From Astragalus membranaceus (lineage: Eukaryota > Streptophyta > Magnoliopsida > Fabales > Fabaceae): DNA of 64,000 bases. The notes below the pieces were generated by a model. The model made no database searches. It saw only the letters and a program-made list of their open reading frames with translations, and was not told where the DNA came from. The stretch is from positions 85,213,701-85,277,700 of the forward strand of contig CM076849.1 of assembly GCA_039519185.1 (NCBI GenBank), written 5' to 3'. The translations under genes were made by a program, and so were the position numbers. Position 1 is the stretch's first letter; every line of letters begins with the position of its first letter. This document shows, in pieces, positions 21,843-33,225 of the stretch.

Positions 21843-24155
21843 TGTAACACCCCTTTTCTACCCGGTAATTTATTTACTAAAAATCAGAGTCTTTTTTTTT
21901 AAAAAAAATCATTTTTCACCACACGGGATGTCACACATAAATCCACACCACATCATGCATCAATATAAAATAGTTCATCGTCAATAATAATGCGATACAT
22001 AGCACATCACAACTGGGGTGAGCTCAAAACGCTCAATTCAATCAACATAGTAAAAACTCAGCATCTACGCAGCGGAAAATCATAAAAACATCAACTACAA
22101 CAGTCAAATAATCAAAAGAACTAAGGTTCATTCCCTCCCCACTGAGTGCTACGTATCAGAGCAGACAACCCGACTCAGCTAGCGAAGGTACCTAAGCCTT
22201 CACTCGAGATCACCTGCACGTTACCGCATAGGGGTAACATTCAAACAGAAGGGGTGAGTTCATCTAACAATATAATAGTGCATATGATAAGTATTGTGCT
22301 AGAGCTACAAAGCTATATAAACCACATCGCAGCATCAAATCAGTCATCACTGCAAGTCATCACAATGTCGTGAACATGTATGGGATGCAACCCACTACAA
22401 CGGGCGTATGCATGTGGTACCTGCCATCATCGTCACTAAATAGCCTTTATGGCATCATCGTCACTAAATAGCCTTTATGGCGTCATCGTCACTTGTTTAT
22501 GCACATGAGATGTATGAAGCACCATGATATGCACCGGAGACAGTCACATACAATCACAATCAACTTAGTGACCCATCACTTACCAATTTACCAATAAAAG
22601 GCACATCACCTGTCAGATTATCGTCACACATATCGTTGCCACTAACATTCACCATCATTAATATCATCATCGCTAATAGCCTTTATGGCATCATCGTCAC
22701 TTATAAGGCCGCAACTTTTATTCATCATCAATACCATCGTCAATCAAAATAATAGCCACTAGGGGCATTGTCGTCAAAACCATCAACACATCGTTATTGA
22801 CACCGGGACACTAAGATTACCGATTACGCCAAAAGGTTTTATTCCAGATCACGACACCAAAAAGGACACCAAAAGGGGTTTTAAACACCGAAATAGTTTT
22901 ACAACGCCAACAACAACGACCACCGGGGACAGCCACTTGAGGCGCCCAGAAACTATCAGAAAAATATTAATTTTTAACTTAAAGTAGAATATACCGGCAG
23001 GCAACTGGATAAGCTTCACAACGCACTTCGAAACACTTAAAACGGACACCCGAGTCAAAAGATAGGACGAAAACAAAACCGGAAAAAATTATTTGCAACA
23101 TTGCTGAAAACGGCGCCCTTGGCGCCCCTCTGCGCCAACAACAAGGCGCAACACCAAAAACTGGCGCGGGCAGCAACATTGGCGCCCTTGGCGCCCTAGG
23201 AGCACCCACGCACGCAAGCACACACGCGAGACGCAACGCAGACACGGCGCCCAGCACCAGGGCGCCAAACACAGGACACGCGCAACACCAAAACGCAACG
23301 CACCTTGCACGCGGGGCCCAGCAACAGGGCGCCTAGAACAGAACCACCACGCAACACAAAACGCAACACGCTTAGGCACGGCGCCCATGCACAGGGCGCC
23401 TAAAACAAAACACGCACAAGACATAGCACGCTACACACTTGCACAGGGCGCCCACGCCCAGGGCGCCTAAAACAGCACCACGCCAAGACACCATAACGCA
23501 GCACAATTGGCCACGGCGCCCATGCACAGGGCGCCAAAAACAGCACCACAACCACGCCCAGCAAATGGCGCCCAGCGCCAGGGCCCCAAAATCAATACAC
23601 ACCAAATCATCAAATAACACATATGCAATTCATACCACCGTAATCAATTCAATTCATCAATCAACAACCCATTCAAACAAATCAAGCAAGATCATGGCAA
23701 CATAGGTCTAAGTCCCCACCCTAATACCCATCATACCCACCATTATAGTGGAAGAGAGGTCTCACCCTTACCTTAATTATTAGGATTAGAAGACCCTGGA
23801 GAGAAGTCACCAACAGAACACAGCAACAAACGAGATCCTCTTCTCCTTCCTCCTTGGTTGCGCCACGCCCCTCTTCTTCTCACTCTCCCTCAATTCGCAA
23901 CTTTTCTTTTCTTTTGCACAAATGAGCCAAAACCCTAATTTTTAGGTTTAAATATGCGCCTAGGCTACTGGACCTGGATCGCGGGCTTTCCTTCAGCTTA
24001 AGCCCAATTTAATTAGTGCCACCACTTCCTAATAGAATACCACACCTTAATATAATTTCTAATTTTAATTATACCAATTAAATAAATAAATAAATAAATA
24101 ATTGAATACCTAAATATTTAATTAAATAATTTTAATTAAATATTTGGGCGTTACA
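21843..24155 (-). repeat. Solo Tekay-like LTR
   Basis: A 2313-bp LTR with TGTAACACCCC and GGGCGTTACA ends, flanked by a perfect 5-bp duplication ATATT (21838-21842 and 24156-24160). Read on the minus strand it shares its start (TGTAACGCCC) and a CTCTGATACGTAGCAC block with the LTRs at 54196 and 59608, so the same lineage is likely. It contains 34-bp tandem units around 22430-22490 and a GGCGCC-rich repeat at 23100-23590. No internal element sequence remains. Confidence 0.85.
23100..23590. repeat. GGCGCC-rich tandem repeat inside LTR
   Basis: Units of roughly 55-75 bp repeat the pattern CGGCGCCCATGCACAGGGCG followed by an AAAACA/CACGC stretch. It produces spurious Cys/Ala/Gly-rich open frames on the minus strand. 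Confidence 0.7.
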
Positions 24156-24160
24156 ATATT

Positions 24161-24478
24161 CATGCTGGGAAAGGGGTCAGTGTCAACATTCATCTCTGGC
24201 ACCCCTTTGTCGGCCATCTTAAACCTCCCCTTCCTAATAACCTCTTGAATGGCTCGACGGAAGATGATGCAATTGGAAGTGGCATGATCGAATGAATTAT
24301 GCCAGTTGCAGTACTCCCTCCCCTTTATCTCTTTGGGCAGAGGTATCTTGTGACCATCGAGGAGTTTGATTTGCTTATCGTTTAACAAGTAGTCAAAGAT
24401 CTGGTCCGCGTTAGATATATCAAAAGAGTACTCAGACTTGTTTTCCACCTCGTCCTTCTCCTTCCCCTTGGCAGGTTT
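24161..24478 (-). pseudogene. gag: Tat gag C-terminal part with zinc-knuckle-like motif
   Basis: The minus strand reads ENKSEYSFDISNADQIFDYL, then YCNWHNSFDHATSNCIIFRR and IQEVIRKGRFK. The Cys-x2-His ... His-x4-Cys arrangement is the zinc-binding motif of Tat gag. It joins the protease linker once the LTR at 21843 is removed. Its 5' portion (24381-24477) is repeated at 47149-47245 with 6 mismatches in 97 aligned bases. Confidence 0.85.
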
Positions 24479-24490
24479 ATCTACAAGGAG

Positions 24491-24527
24491 TGTTGGAGAT
24501 ATATGAATATTGTATCTTCTTAGAGAC
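24491..24527 (+). repeat. 37-nt LTR-start fragment (copia-like)
   Basis: Begins TGTTGGAGATATATG and matches the reverse complement of 46523-46559 at 35 of 37 positions. It sits exactly between Tat gag and CACTA coding sequence. Confidence 0.6.
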
Positions 24528-24532
24528 TTGCA

Positions 24533-25000
24533 GTCAGTGAGCGTTACATGAAGATATTAAAAGGATATGTTAAAAACCGATCACGACCCGAGGGTTGTAT
24601 TGTTGAGCGCTACATAGTTGAATAAGCTATTGAGTTCTGCACCGGCTATCTATCTAGTGTAGCGTCACACATGAAGCGTTGGTAAAGGGATGACAGGAAG
24701 CAAAATAGTGATGGTATCAAGGAAAGAACTAAAGCAAGCACACTTATAGAGTCCCAAACGGCAATGATTGCGGGTACTATGTAATGAAGTTTATGAAGGA
24801 CATCATCACTCACAACCAAATGGAAATCCCAATCCATGTATGTAATTTGATACTTTGTTTTTTGACAAGTAATTCAGTATCTAATTGATATTGATATAAT
24901 TCTAAGTTCATTTTATTTTATTTTTTTAATATTTTCTGAATATGTGTGTGGAGCTCAATTTCTTGATGAGGAACTTACTGAGCTCAAAGGATAGTAGTGT
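24533..25000 (+). pseudogene. CACTA transposon proteins: DUF4218 end and Ulp1-like protease end
   Basis: Plus strand, two remnants in order. First SERYMKILKGYVKNRSRPEG then CIVERYIVE, a stop, and AIEFCTGYLSS, which is the DUF4218 part associated with TNP2-type CACTA transposases. Then, from 24776, DCGYYVMKFMKDIITHNQ, which carries the catalytic Cys region of Ulp1-type cysteine proteases (SUMO protease fold) encoded by plant CACTA elements. A GT donor near 24837 and a possible last exon near 24955 (AQFLDEELTELKG) suggest an intron. The region between the two remnants contains frameshifts. Confidence 0.75.
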
Positions 25001-25147
25001 CGTCATGTTGCCGGTTTGATTCATGCAAATCGAAATTGATGTGATTTTTTTTGGATATCCTATTTTTGTAGTCATATTGGATATGTTGTAATTTTTGTTG
25101 ATCTTTTGGTACAAGAGGATTTATGTAATTTTTGTTGGCACATATGT

Positions 25148-25149
25148 TG

Positions 25150-25226
<77 letters not shown>
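25148..25226. repeat. (TA)n microsatellite
   Basis: About 39 TA dinucleotides downstream of the Ulp1-like remnant. Confidence 0.95.
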
Positions 25227-25231
<5 letters not shown>

Positions 25232-25379
25232 CATTTATAAATTAGTTGGAATTTGATTTGAAATTGGTTTTTGATTTGAAATTTCATTTGGAAGTTTGTT
25301 GTTGGCTGCTGGTTGTTGATTGATGAATATGAGCAGGGAGCTGGGAATTGGTAATAGAGAAGAAACAGATAAAAAATTC

Positions 25380-25696
25380 TTTAAAAAAATATTAGGCATA
25401 GGTAGCACTTTCTGTAAAAAAACGCTACTTATGGTCATAGCGCATCTAGGAATGGGGAGCGCTTGTACTAAAAAGTGCTACTCTTGCTTAGATGCGCTAA
25501 GACCATAAGTAGCGCTTTTTAAAAAAAGCGCTACCTATGACTAAGCCCATCCGAGAATAAGGAGTGCTACTCTTGCCTGTTCATTAGTGACGCTGCCTTT
25601 GGGGGATTGGCAACAGGAGCGCAAGCTTTAGGATCACCCGTAAGCGCTACTGATGGCCTAAGAAAAGCGCTACCAAATGCCAAATCTATTGTAGTG
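25380..25696 (+). mobile_element. CACTA element terminus with subterminal repeats
   Basis: Repeated AGCGCT(T/A) and AAAGCGCTACTTATG-type motifs in both orientations lead to a terminal sequence ending TTGTAGTG, the reverse complement of CACTACAA. This is the structure of a CACTA (En/Spm) end, where transposase binds the subterminal repeats. The element body lies to the left (24533-25379). Confidence 0.8.
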
Positions 25697-26184
25697 TTAT
25701 CCACTTTCAACCCATATAACCAATACACAAGTGATGAAGCTTCGTCATACTCCTAACAATCATTGAGTTATGAAGATCCTTATCATCAACAATCAAGTAG
25801 TAGATTTTATCAAAGGAGTGCAAGAAGGAGGTCCTGGGTTCAAACCCCGGAAACTAACATTCCCCCACCCTCACTAATATATGATAGTCAAAGTAAAAGT
25901 AGAGGTTAAGATCGCGTCATTCCAACAAATCCCCCACTTTTATTCTGTTGCCACAGGTTAGAACAGTACCCACTCTATGGGCCACGTCATGCACAGGTTG
26001 TATCTTTCTTAATTCCATACGTGTTCTCTTATTTTCTTCTAGCTAACTTCGAAATCCCATCATTAACGTCCTCACCACCTATTTCAATCCAGCCGTTAAT
26101 TCCTCTTCATTAGCCATATTAAGTGCTGCAAATTTGTTTGACTTTATCTTCATTTTTCTTTAAAGAATTGCGCGATTTTTGTTC
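25697..26184. other. Spacer outside the CACTA terminus
   Basis: No gene is supported. A B-box-like GGGTTCAAACCCC at 25829 follows GGAGGTCCT, which could be the remains of a tRNA-derived repeat. Confidence 0.4.
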
Positions 26185-26457
26185 CTACATATCAGCCCGT
26201 GGCTTAGTTTGTTTCCTCAATTTGCAAACTGACAAATTATGTGAATAGTAATAATCATTTACTTCTGCCAAAGAGCCGTTATTCCCTTTCTTGGCAGCAG
26301 ATGATTGGCCGTTAGCCCTAGGGTTTGCAATTGCATGGACTGGTTGTGCATCAGCCGCCGCCCTAGCTTCTTCCACCACATGCGCCGCTGCATTTCTGCT
26401 AACATGACTGTAGTACCAACACTTTGTACAGAGTAAGTGTAGTTCTTTTGTTTTCAA
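26185..26457 (-). CDS. Short ORF, 90 codons, unrecognised
   Basis: Open minus-strand frame starting MKTKELHLLCTKCWYY and containing an alanine-rich middle (EEARAAADAQ). There is a single Cys-x2-Cys but no complete zinc-finger pattern. A poly(A)-like run lies just upstream of the start at 26457-26468. It could be a gene fragment in a repeat; I do not recognise it, and it may not be expressed. Confidence 0.25.
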   Translation of the reverse strand: MKTKELHLLCTKCWYYSHVSRNAAAHVVEEARAAADAQPVHAIANPRANGQSSAAKKGNNGSLAEVNDYYYSHNLSVCKLRKQTKPRADM

Positions 26458-26936
26458 AAAAAAAAAAAGTGTAGTCCTTCATATTCCAGGTTCAACCAAT
26501 GTCCTCCATCATCAGGAGGTTTAGGGGATTGTGGTTGATTCTTCTTTGACTGGAATTCAAATTCCATAGAAGTCATCAGAAGTTGATCGTTTCTTTGCTA
26601 GCCTCTCTAAAATGAAGCTGATTTAATTTCAATGAATAAATTAAATGATGAATAATTGTTCTACCATCAATTTTTAATGGTAAAAACCTTCGATTAGAAT
26701 AATAAAATAACCTAATAAAAATTAAATATAGTAATTAACTTTAAAATAAATGATAACATAAAAAATATAACAAAAACTACTAAATCAACCAACAATAACC
26801 CTAAACTTGAACTATAGGATGCTCATATATAACCAGCAAGATAGATCAACTCCTAATTCTTTTCCTTGATGATAGTGATCGAAACCATGACTTTCCTCCC
26901 AAAAGAGAATTATGTTAAGCACTATTCTCAAAGAAA
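26458..26936. other. AT-rich spacer, 3' flank of the NHL-like gene
   Basis: No ORF of note. The part near 26830-26936 would hold the 3' untranslated region of the minus-strand NHL-like gene. Confidence 0.4.
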
Positions 26937-27512
26937 TCAGTTATGCCAAGAGAAACTGCATCTAGTGACAGTGAAAGGAAGTGTTGATTTGACAATAGAA
27001 ATCAAAGGCACGCTTAAGCTAGGACACCGCGCTATTCGAGTAGGATTCCTCTTGAATCCTGCATACTTATATTTAGTTTGAAGTTCCAAATCCACAGCGA
27101 AATTATTATAAATCCCCACACGTGTCTCCTCAATATACTCATTGAATTGTTTGGGTTTGAGGTTGATGATAGCGTACCCATCAAACACTATAGGTTCAAG
27201 GTAACTAGTATTCTTGGGATCTTGGACAAAGGAACTCAAACTCGCCGCACCAAAGAAATGATCTTTGTACCAAGCATATGCATAGATGTTCCTATAATAA
27301 ACTTTGACGTTGTTGGGGTTTCTTGCTATGATGCTAACATTGAATTTGTAATCTAAGGTGTTGTCACTTGTTAGGTTAAACTTTATGAGTGAGGCATCAA
27401 CTACGTGGAATTTGACACTAGGGGGAGAGATGTTGTAGATTATCAAAGATATGACGATGGAAAGAAACATTAAGGTCAAGAATATTGTGTAGCATAAGGA
27501 TTTGCAACTCAT
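26937..27512 (-). CDS. NDR1/HIN1-like (NHL) protein, LEA-2 domain
   Basis: An intronless 191-residue protein. Residues about 7-28 are a strongly hydrophobic segment (YTIFLTLMFLSIVISLIIY), a signal anchor near the N-terminus. Residues about 50-130 form the LEA-2/NHL domain, with VSIIARNPNNVKVYYRNIY corresponding to the family's NPN-x-YY core. The C-terminal part ends LPFTVTRCSFSW, matching the family's conserved Cys near the end. NHL proteins sit in the plasma membrane and act in defence signalling or membrane-wall contact; this is family knowledge, not shown here. Length is close to the usual 200-220. The start is the first Met of the open frame, preceded by a TATA box. It is surrounded by transposon debris, so whether it is active is open. 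Confidence 0.75.
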   Translation of the reverse strand: MSCKSLCYTIFLTLMFLSIVISLIIYNISPPSVKFHVVDASLIKFNLTSDNTLDYKFNVSIIARNPNNVKVYYRNIYAYAWYKDHFFGAASLSSFVQDPKNTSYLEPIVFDGYAIINLKPKQFNEYIEETRVGIYNNFAVDLELQTKYKYAGFKRNPTRIARCPSLSVPLISIVKSTLPFTVTRCSFSWHN

Positions 27513-27560
27513 GGTGATGTGAGTTTGTGAGGTGTGTGCTCCGACTAGTTACTTTATGTG

Positions 27561-27570
27561 TATTTATAAT
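27561..27570 (-). promoter_or_regulatory. TATA box of the NHL-like gene
   Basis: On the minus strand ATTATAAATA lies about 50 bases upstream of the ATG. This would give a short 5' leader. Confidence 0.5.
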
Positions 27571-28260
27571 GAGTGAGAATTTTGTAAACATATCAATTTT
27601 ATTTGACAAATATAAATATATCAATTATAGATCATTTACAATTAACAAATTGATTCAGAATAAAAAATATGAAGATCTCAATCTAATCATACCATGTCGA
27701 TATTCCAGTACTACAATATTCAACCATTACATCGAATTTTTTTTTTATAAATACCATAAGAAAATAGAGATATTAATTTTGTTTCCAATCTCTCAGCATT
27801 TATTTTTCCCAGAAAATAATTATAATTGAATTCATTCAACTAATTAATTAAAGTAGTATTAATTACAGATTAAAATTTTAAAAAATTTATATTTAATTTT
27901 TTTGACAAATTTTATATTGAGTGACAATTTCATAAACATATCAGTTTTATTTGACAATTATAAATATATCAATTATAGATCATTCAAAATTAAAAAATTC
28001 ATTCAGAATAAAATATATGAAGATCTCAGTCTACTATATTAATTGCACAATCATACCATTGAATTCAGTGCTACAATATTCTACCATTATATCGAATATT
28101 ATTTTTTTTATAAATACCTTAACAGAATGGAGATATTAACTTTGTTTCCAATATCTCAGCATTTATTTTTGGCAGAAATTAAAAACAATTGAATTCATTC
28201 AACTAATCAATTAAATTAGTATTAATTACTGATTGAAATTCTATAAATTTTTATACAAAA
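27570..28260. repeat. Two tandem copies of a ~347-bp upstream repeat (copies A and B)
   Basis: Copy A begins near 27570 and copy B near 27917. Both contain ATCAATTATAGATCATT, CTACAATATTC, GAGATATTAA and CTCAGCATTTATTTTT in the same order. Copy A forms the region directly upstream of the NHL-like gene. Partial copies occur at 29065-29285 (C) and 32935-33160 (D). Confidence 0.75.
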
Positions 28261-28965
28261 AAATATCTATTAAATCAATTGCACTCTGGCTTATTTCATA
28301 AAACATGAAAATAGGTGGGTTTCATCCAAAAGTATATTTTTTTATCTTTTATAGTTTGTAAATTTCGGATTAAGTTTTTTTCTGTATTGTTGACAAAAAT
28401 TTCTTATTTTTAGATGTAGCTTTTATATGTCAAATCAAATATTAATAAATTTGATCAACTAATAATGAGATCCAAATATAATTGTCGTAATCACACTACC
28501 TGTGGTAATTATAGTATTTGGAGAGCCGTTGATGACGTTGTTAACTATGTGAGCAATCATAGAAAAGAAAGGGAGAGGACAAAGAATTTGGATACGTGCA
28601 AATACTTGTGGAACAAGTTATAACAGAGAGTGACACATTCTCTGTTCGTAATTTTTGGTACTTTAATTTTGGGTTTTCGTTTTTGTTTCAAAACAACGGT
28701 TCTTCTAAAAATTCAATATACAATTCACCAAATTTTTCCAAATATATTATTTATATTTATTGGGTCTTTTAGAGTTTCAAAGAAAGGATTAATTGTTTCA
28801 TGACTCTTCTATTTTGGTTTTGTTTATCCCAAGACAAACTACAAATGAGGTATTTTAGTAATAACTAACACAAATTAATACTACCTTAGTTTGTGTGCAA
28901 AAATACCAAAGATTAGAATTGAAGGGGTACAATATAATAATAAATGAAATAAATGTCATTATTTT
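28261..28965. repeat. Block shared with 33160-34100
   Basis: This block follows copy B, and a near-identical block follows copy D. It includes a parallel open minus-strand stretch (AHIVNNVINGSPNTIITTGS here, with Ser-Pro-Asn-Thr conserved in both). Copy B has about 100 extra bases at 28797-28905. Identity of the encoded peptide, if any, is unknown. Confidence 0.65.
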
Positions 28966-29285
28966 TTTGTTTGTGTCACTCTCTCCTAACTTGTCCCACA
29001 AGTAGTACGATCAATATTTTTTTGGAAAGATTGTGCAACTAATATAGTAGAGTGAAATGCTCAAATTTTTTATTCTCAATCTAATCATACCATGTCGATA
29101 TCCAGTACTACAATATTCTACCATTATATCGAATTTTTTATTTTTTTTTTACAAATACCATAACAGAATAGAGATATTAATTTTGTTTCCAATCTCTCAG
29201 CATTTATTTTCCCAGAAATTAATTACAATTGAATTCATTCAACTAATCAATTAAAGTAGTATTAATTACAGATTTAAATTACAAA
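28966..29285. repeat. Spacer and partial copy C of the 347-bp repeat
   Basis: From 29075 the sequence matches copy A (CTCAATCTAATCATACCATG onward) and stops at about 29283, where Athila-like sequence begins. No gene. Confidence 0.6.
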
Positions 29286-29296
29286 CTAATTAACAT

Positions 29297-29889
29297 TCAT
29301 TTTGCAAAAGCTCTTGAACAGATGCCCACATATGCCAAGTTCATGAAAGAGATCCTTTCAAAGAAAAGAAGGATCGTGGATGAGGAAACAGTAATGCTCA
29401 CGGAGGAGTGCAGTGCAATTTTGAAAAGAAAGCTTCCACAAAAACTCAAAGATCCCGGAAGTTTCTCCATTTCTTGCACTATTGGGGATAGAACTTTTGG
29501 GAAAGCTCTCTGTGATCTTGGAGCAAGTATCAGTCTAATGCCACTCTCTATTTTCAAAAAGCTGGGGATTGGTCAAATAAAGAACACCATGATGACTTTG
29601 CATCTAGCTGACTGTTCAGTTCATCTTCCCGGTGGATTTTGTGGTTCTTGATATGGAAGAAGACAATGACGTCCAGTTGATTTTGGGGAGACCTTTCCTA
29701 GCTACCGGTCGTGCTATAATTGATGTGGCGGATGGGACTTTGACATTGAAAGTCCAAGATGAAGTTGTGACCTTTAATGTTCTCAAAGCTATGGAACATC
29801 CAAAAGGAAAGGAAGGGTGCTACCGAATTGAAATTCTTGACTCCATCATTGATAAAGAATTTCAAGAACTTTCAAAGCCAAAACATTGA
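29297..29889 (+). pseudogene. Athila-like gag-protease fragment
   Basis: Plus-strand remnant of another Ty3/gypsy lineage. The first frame (to 29651) has MPTYAKFMKEILSKKRR, then RKLPQKLKDPGSFSI and the protease core CDLGASISLMPLSIF, where Leu-Gly replaces the usual Thr/Ser-Gly after the catalytic Asp. Near 29640 the frame changes and about 18 codons usually found here are absent; the second frame reads DFVVLDMEEDNDVQLILGRP and continues to a stop at 29887. RT and LTRs are not adjacent, so it is an isolated fragment. Confidence 0.85.
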
Positions 29890-29892
29890 ATT

Positions 29893-30241
29893 TTACAGGT
29901 GTTCCCCTCCCTCAAGAGGCTGAAGCAATGGGGCTCAAACAAGCTATTATTTGGTTAGGTGAGCTTGGCTACATTTCAGTGACCATTGAGTTGGACTGTC
30001 TTCCAGCGGGGAATGGGATAAATGGAACCAATCTCCAACATAACGAATTTGGCTTACTTTTGTCCTCTTGTAAATCTCTTCTTTCTTTTAGACAAAGCTA
30101 CAGGGTTAGCCATATTAGGAGGCAAGCAAATCTTGTTGTTTACTCCCTTACAAGGGCGTCAAGATTTTTTTGCTAGCTCTCAAGTTCATGATAATATCTC
30201 AAATTGTATTGAACCAATTATTTTCAATGAAATGCATTAAG
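29893..30241 (+). pseudogene. LINE RNase H-like (RVT_3) fragment
   Basis: The frame opens with EAEAMGLKQAIIWLGELGY and continues with VTIELDC, then NEFGLLLSSCKSLL and VSHIRRQAN. This is the reverse-transcriptase-like RNase H at the C-terminus of plant LINE ORF2. A short frame change falls near 30150. It directly follows the Athila-like fragment and ends at a (TA)n tract that may stand for its 3' tail. Confidence 0.75.
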
Positions 30242-30252
30242 CAGGTTTTAGT

Positions 30253-30255
<3 letters not shown>

Positions 30256-30304
<49 letters not shown>
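30256..30304. repeat. (TA)n microsatellite
   Basis: About 24 TA dinucleotides. Another TA tract follows the Helitron end at 32889, so the Helitron may have inserted in a TA tract. Confidence 0.9.
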
Positions 30305-30307
<3 letters not shown>

Positions 30308-32888
30308 TAATTATATAAATTCACGAATGGTCCAAATCAGCAGTCCATGTCACTAATCAAAAAAGCCATGTATTAAAAATTAAAAATAGGTGGCGTCCAA
30401 GTCATCCATCTGTCTAATCTGAACGGCCCAGTCTCAAAGTTACATATGTGTGGCGATCTGGACGACTATCATTTCACAAAATTGCGGCTCCTTTTTTATG
30501 GGTAATAACAATTGCGTTTAAATGCATTCCGAATGGAGTTTAATGCAAATTGGCTGTCAAAAAAAAGAGTTTAATGCAAATTGAATACATTTGCTCCCAT
30601 ATTCCTAATATATAATGGTACCTGTAGCTGTTTTTATTCTTATCATAATTTGCACCATTAATTGCTAAATGTGTTTCATAGTTTTGGACAATCCTGATGC
30701 ATACATTTGAATCGTATAATTTCAAAAAAAAATCATGTATTCGAAGTTTCACTAAATCGCTAAAAAAGCCGATTTAGAATTTTTTTCACTACTTGGAATT
30801 TCAAAAATTTGAAATAATTTTTTGAAATAGTTGTCAAAAAAAAATTAAAATATTTACCCCACTAATTTTTTGAAATAGTTGAAATAATTTTTGGTTTTGC
30901 TACTTTATGCAGATAAGTCCAAATGAATCGTGGCTATTCTTCAAGAAGCTTTTGTTCCATGTGGAAGGGGCACCACTGCACATATACCCTCCAACACCTA
31001 TAAAAAGACACGTATCCCATCTGCAGTTTTAACACCTATAAGATTTATTCTATCTGTTTGTAGATAAATGGTTTAGTAAAAGTGAATTTATCATTAATGC
31101 TTTAGAATATGCCTGCAAATATTCTAATTGTAATTCAAGGTATTAGTTTGCTTGACAAGGTTTGAAGGAACTGTGAATGAATGGTTAACAGCTTGCTCCC
31201 GTATTAGTCAGCTGAGGCCTCTATTAACTTAATGTACATCTCTTGACTGGCAAATTTGGTTGGATGAGGTTGCTTTAATTCAAGGTAGGTAGAAAATCAT
31301 AAATATCTGCTTTTTCCTCAAGGTAAGTAGAATCATTTATAAACCTTCAAATGTTCATTTAAGGTAATTGAGTTTTCTGGAGCAATGAATCGAACAGACA
31401 TGTGTTGCTGTTTAACTTTGCAATTTTTTTACTCTTGCCGAGATAATTCTTCGTTTAAAATTTTAGTGCTATGCTATTTTGTCAAATTGATGGCTGTGCA
31501 AAATGACAAATAGTGGAGAAGTTTAGACCACCTATTTAGACTTATGATGTTACTTTCTGCTTTAACTCCATAATTCTGGAATAAATGATTTTGAGCCGAT
31601 CAAAGATGTAATTTTCTAAGTTTTTCAATTGTTGATGCATGAAGTTTATACAACCAAAGCAATATATACGTCTAAGACTTGGAAGGAAGTTGGGTGTAGC
31701 TAGAGCAATATAACAATCTTCAGTTCTTTATAAAACTATGATTTGTGTGTCATGATATGCTTCAAATATTGGTTATATTTCACCGGTTCTTTATCAAGCA
31801 ATGGTTTAAAGTGTATTTTGAACTATGAAAAGTTTGACATAAGATTTACTATTTTTGTTTCTAAAACATTGCACGTAACCTTATTGTTCTTTAAATTACC
31901 AAGATTTTTTCAGTTTTAACTTCCTACTTATCATTTAAATTTAAATTTTTAACTTTTTCTAAATAAAGATTTAGAATTTATTTTCAGGATAATTATTTTT
32001 TTTTTAAATTTCTAAATTTATCCTTACAATAATAAAACTATTACAATTCTTATATTTTACAATGCACACAAAAACTATAGAGCATTGAGTAATCATAATC
32101 GTAACTATATAAAATCAAATTAATAAAGTAGGCTGTCATGCACAACTTAATAAAAAGCCACGCAATCAAATTAATAATATGTGGATAACATGTCAGCAAA
32201 TAGAAGCCCATATTAATCTGTTACGTATACGCATACCCTGACCAGAAAAATCCACAGAAACATTTCTTGGTTGAAATAAAATCTGAAGAAAAACGAAGGA
32301 ATATAATGCTATTTGAATAAACAACTAATCACATTAAATAATTCACTTACAATTGTCATTTTGAAATCTCAAATTTCCAACAATAATACACTTTTTTCGC
32401 ACCGGGTTCGACATTAATTCCTTTAGCAATTAATTTATGTTTCAAATTGAGATCATTACTCGCCATTGTGATAAATTGAACTAAATGTAATGGCATTTCT
32501 TGCGCAAAAATGTAATTCGAAATCAGAATATGTACTACCTTCTTAATGCGTTTTAGCAATTCATTTATATTTTAAATTGAGATCATAACTTGCTATTGTG
32601 ATAAATGAAAATGAAAATAAATATAATTTCATTTCTCCCGCAAAAATGCAATTCGAATTCAAAATCATAATATGTACCTTAAAAAATTCCAGAAACTATG
32701 ACTTTGATTAAAATAAGTCAATATACAAATATGTGTTGTTTACTTAACAAAAATTCCGACTACATAATCATAAACATCCAGGAAAAGTATATTATTAATT
32801 AAATAATTTCAATTTATTATCGAAAAAACTCAAATCACTATTATAACAGAAAATGTATACCCGTGCAGCGCACGGGTCATACATACTA

Positions 32889-32889
<1 letters not shown>
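30305..32889 (+). mobile_element. Helitron (3' end certain, 5' end tentative)
   Basis: The 3' end has stem CCCGTGC (32860-32866), loop AGC, stem GCACGGG (32870-32876), a nine-base spacer and CTAG (32886-32889) followed by T. This is the Helitron 3' signature. The most economical 5' end is TC at 30305, right after A of the TA tract, giving insertion between A and T; it does not match the canonical TCTCTAC start, so it is tentative. No helicase is present, so it would be non-autonomous. The interior is AT-rich with no coding sequence I can support. A TATA-like CTATAAAAAG is near 30998. Confidence 0.6.

Positions 32890-32934
<45 letters not shown>
32890..32934. repeat. (TA)n microsatellite after Helitron end
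   Basis: About 22 TA dinucleotides starting with the T that follows CTAG. Confidence 0.9.
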
Positions 32935-32936
<2 letters not shown>

Positions 32937-33212
32937 ATTATAGATCATTCAAAAATAAAAATTTCATTCAAAATAAGATATTTGAATATCTCAGTCTACT
33001 ATATATATATCGAATATTTTTTTTATAAATACCTTAACAGAATGGAGATATTAATTTTGTTTCCAATCTCTCTCGGCATTTATTTTTGCCAGAAATTAAT
33101 TACAATTGAATTCATTCAACTAATCAATTAAATTAGTATTAACTACCGATTGAAATGCTTATAGAAAAGAAAAACTACTGATTGAAATTCTATACATTTT
33201 TATATAAAAAAT
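32935..33212. repeat. Copy D of the 347-bp repeat
   Basis: Contains TCAATTATAGATCATTC and the same ordered blocks as copy B, followed by the shared downstream block. It is interrupted by the SINE at 33226. Confidence 0.75.
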
Positions 33213-33225
33213 ATATATTAAATCA

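Noticed and set aside
22979..23620. Cys/Ala/Gly-rich minus-strand ORFs
   Set aside because: They follow the GGCGCC tandem repeat of an LTR and have no protein family pattern.
25072..25287. Minus-strand ORF with Ile-Tyr repeats
   Set aside because: It is the translation of a (TA)n tract, with no domain.
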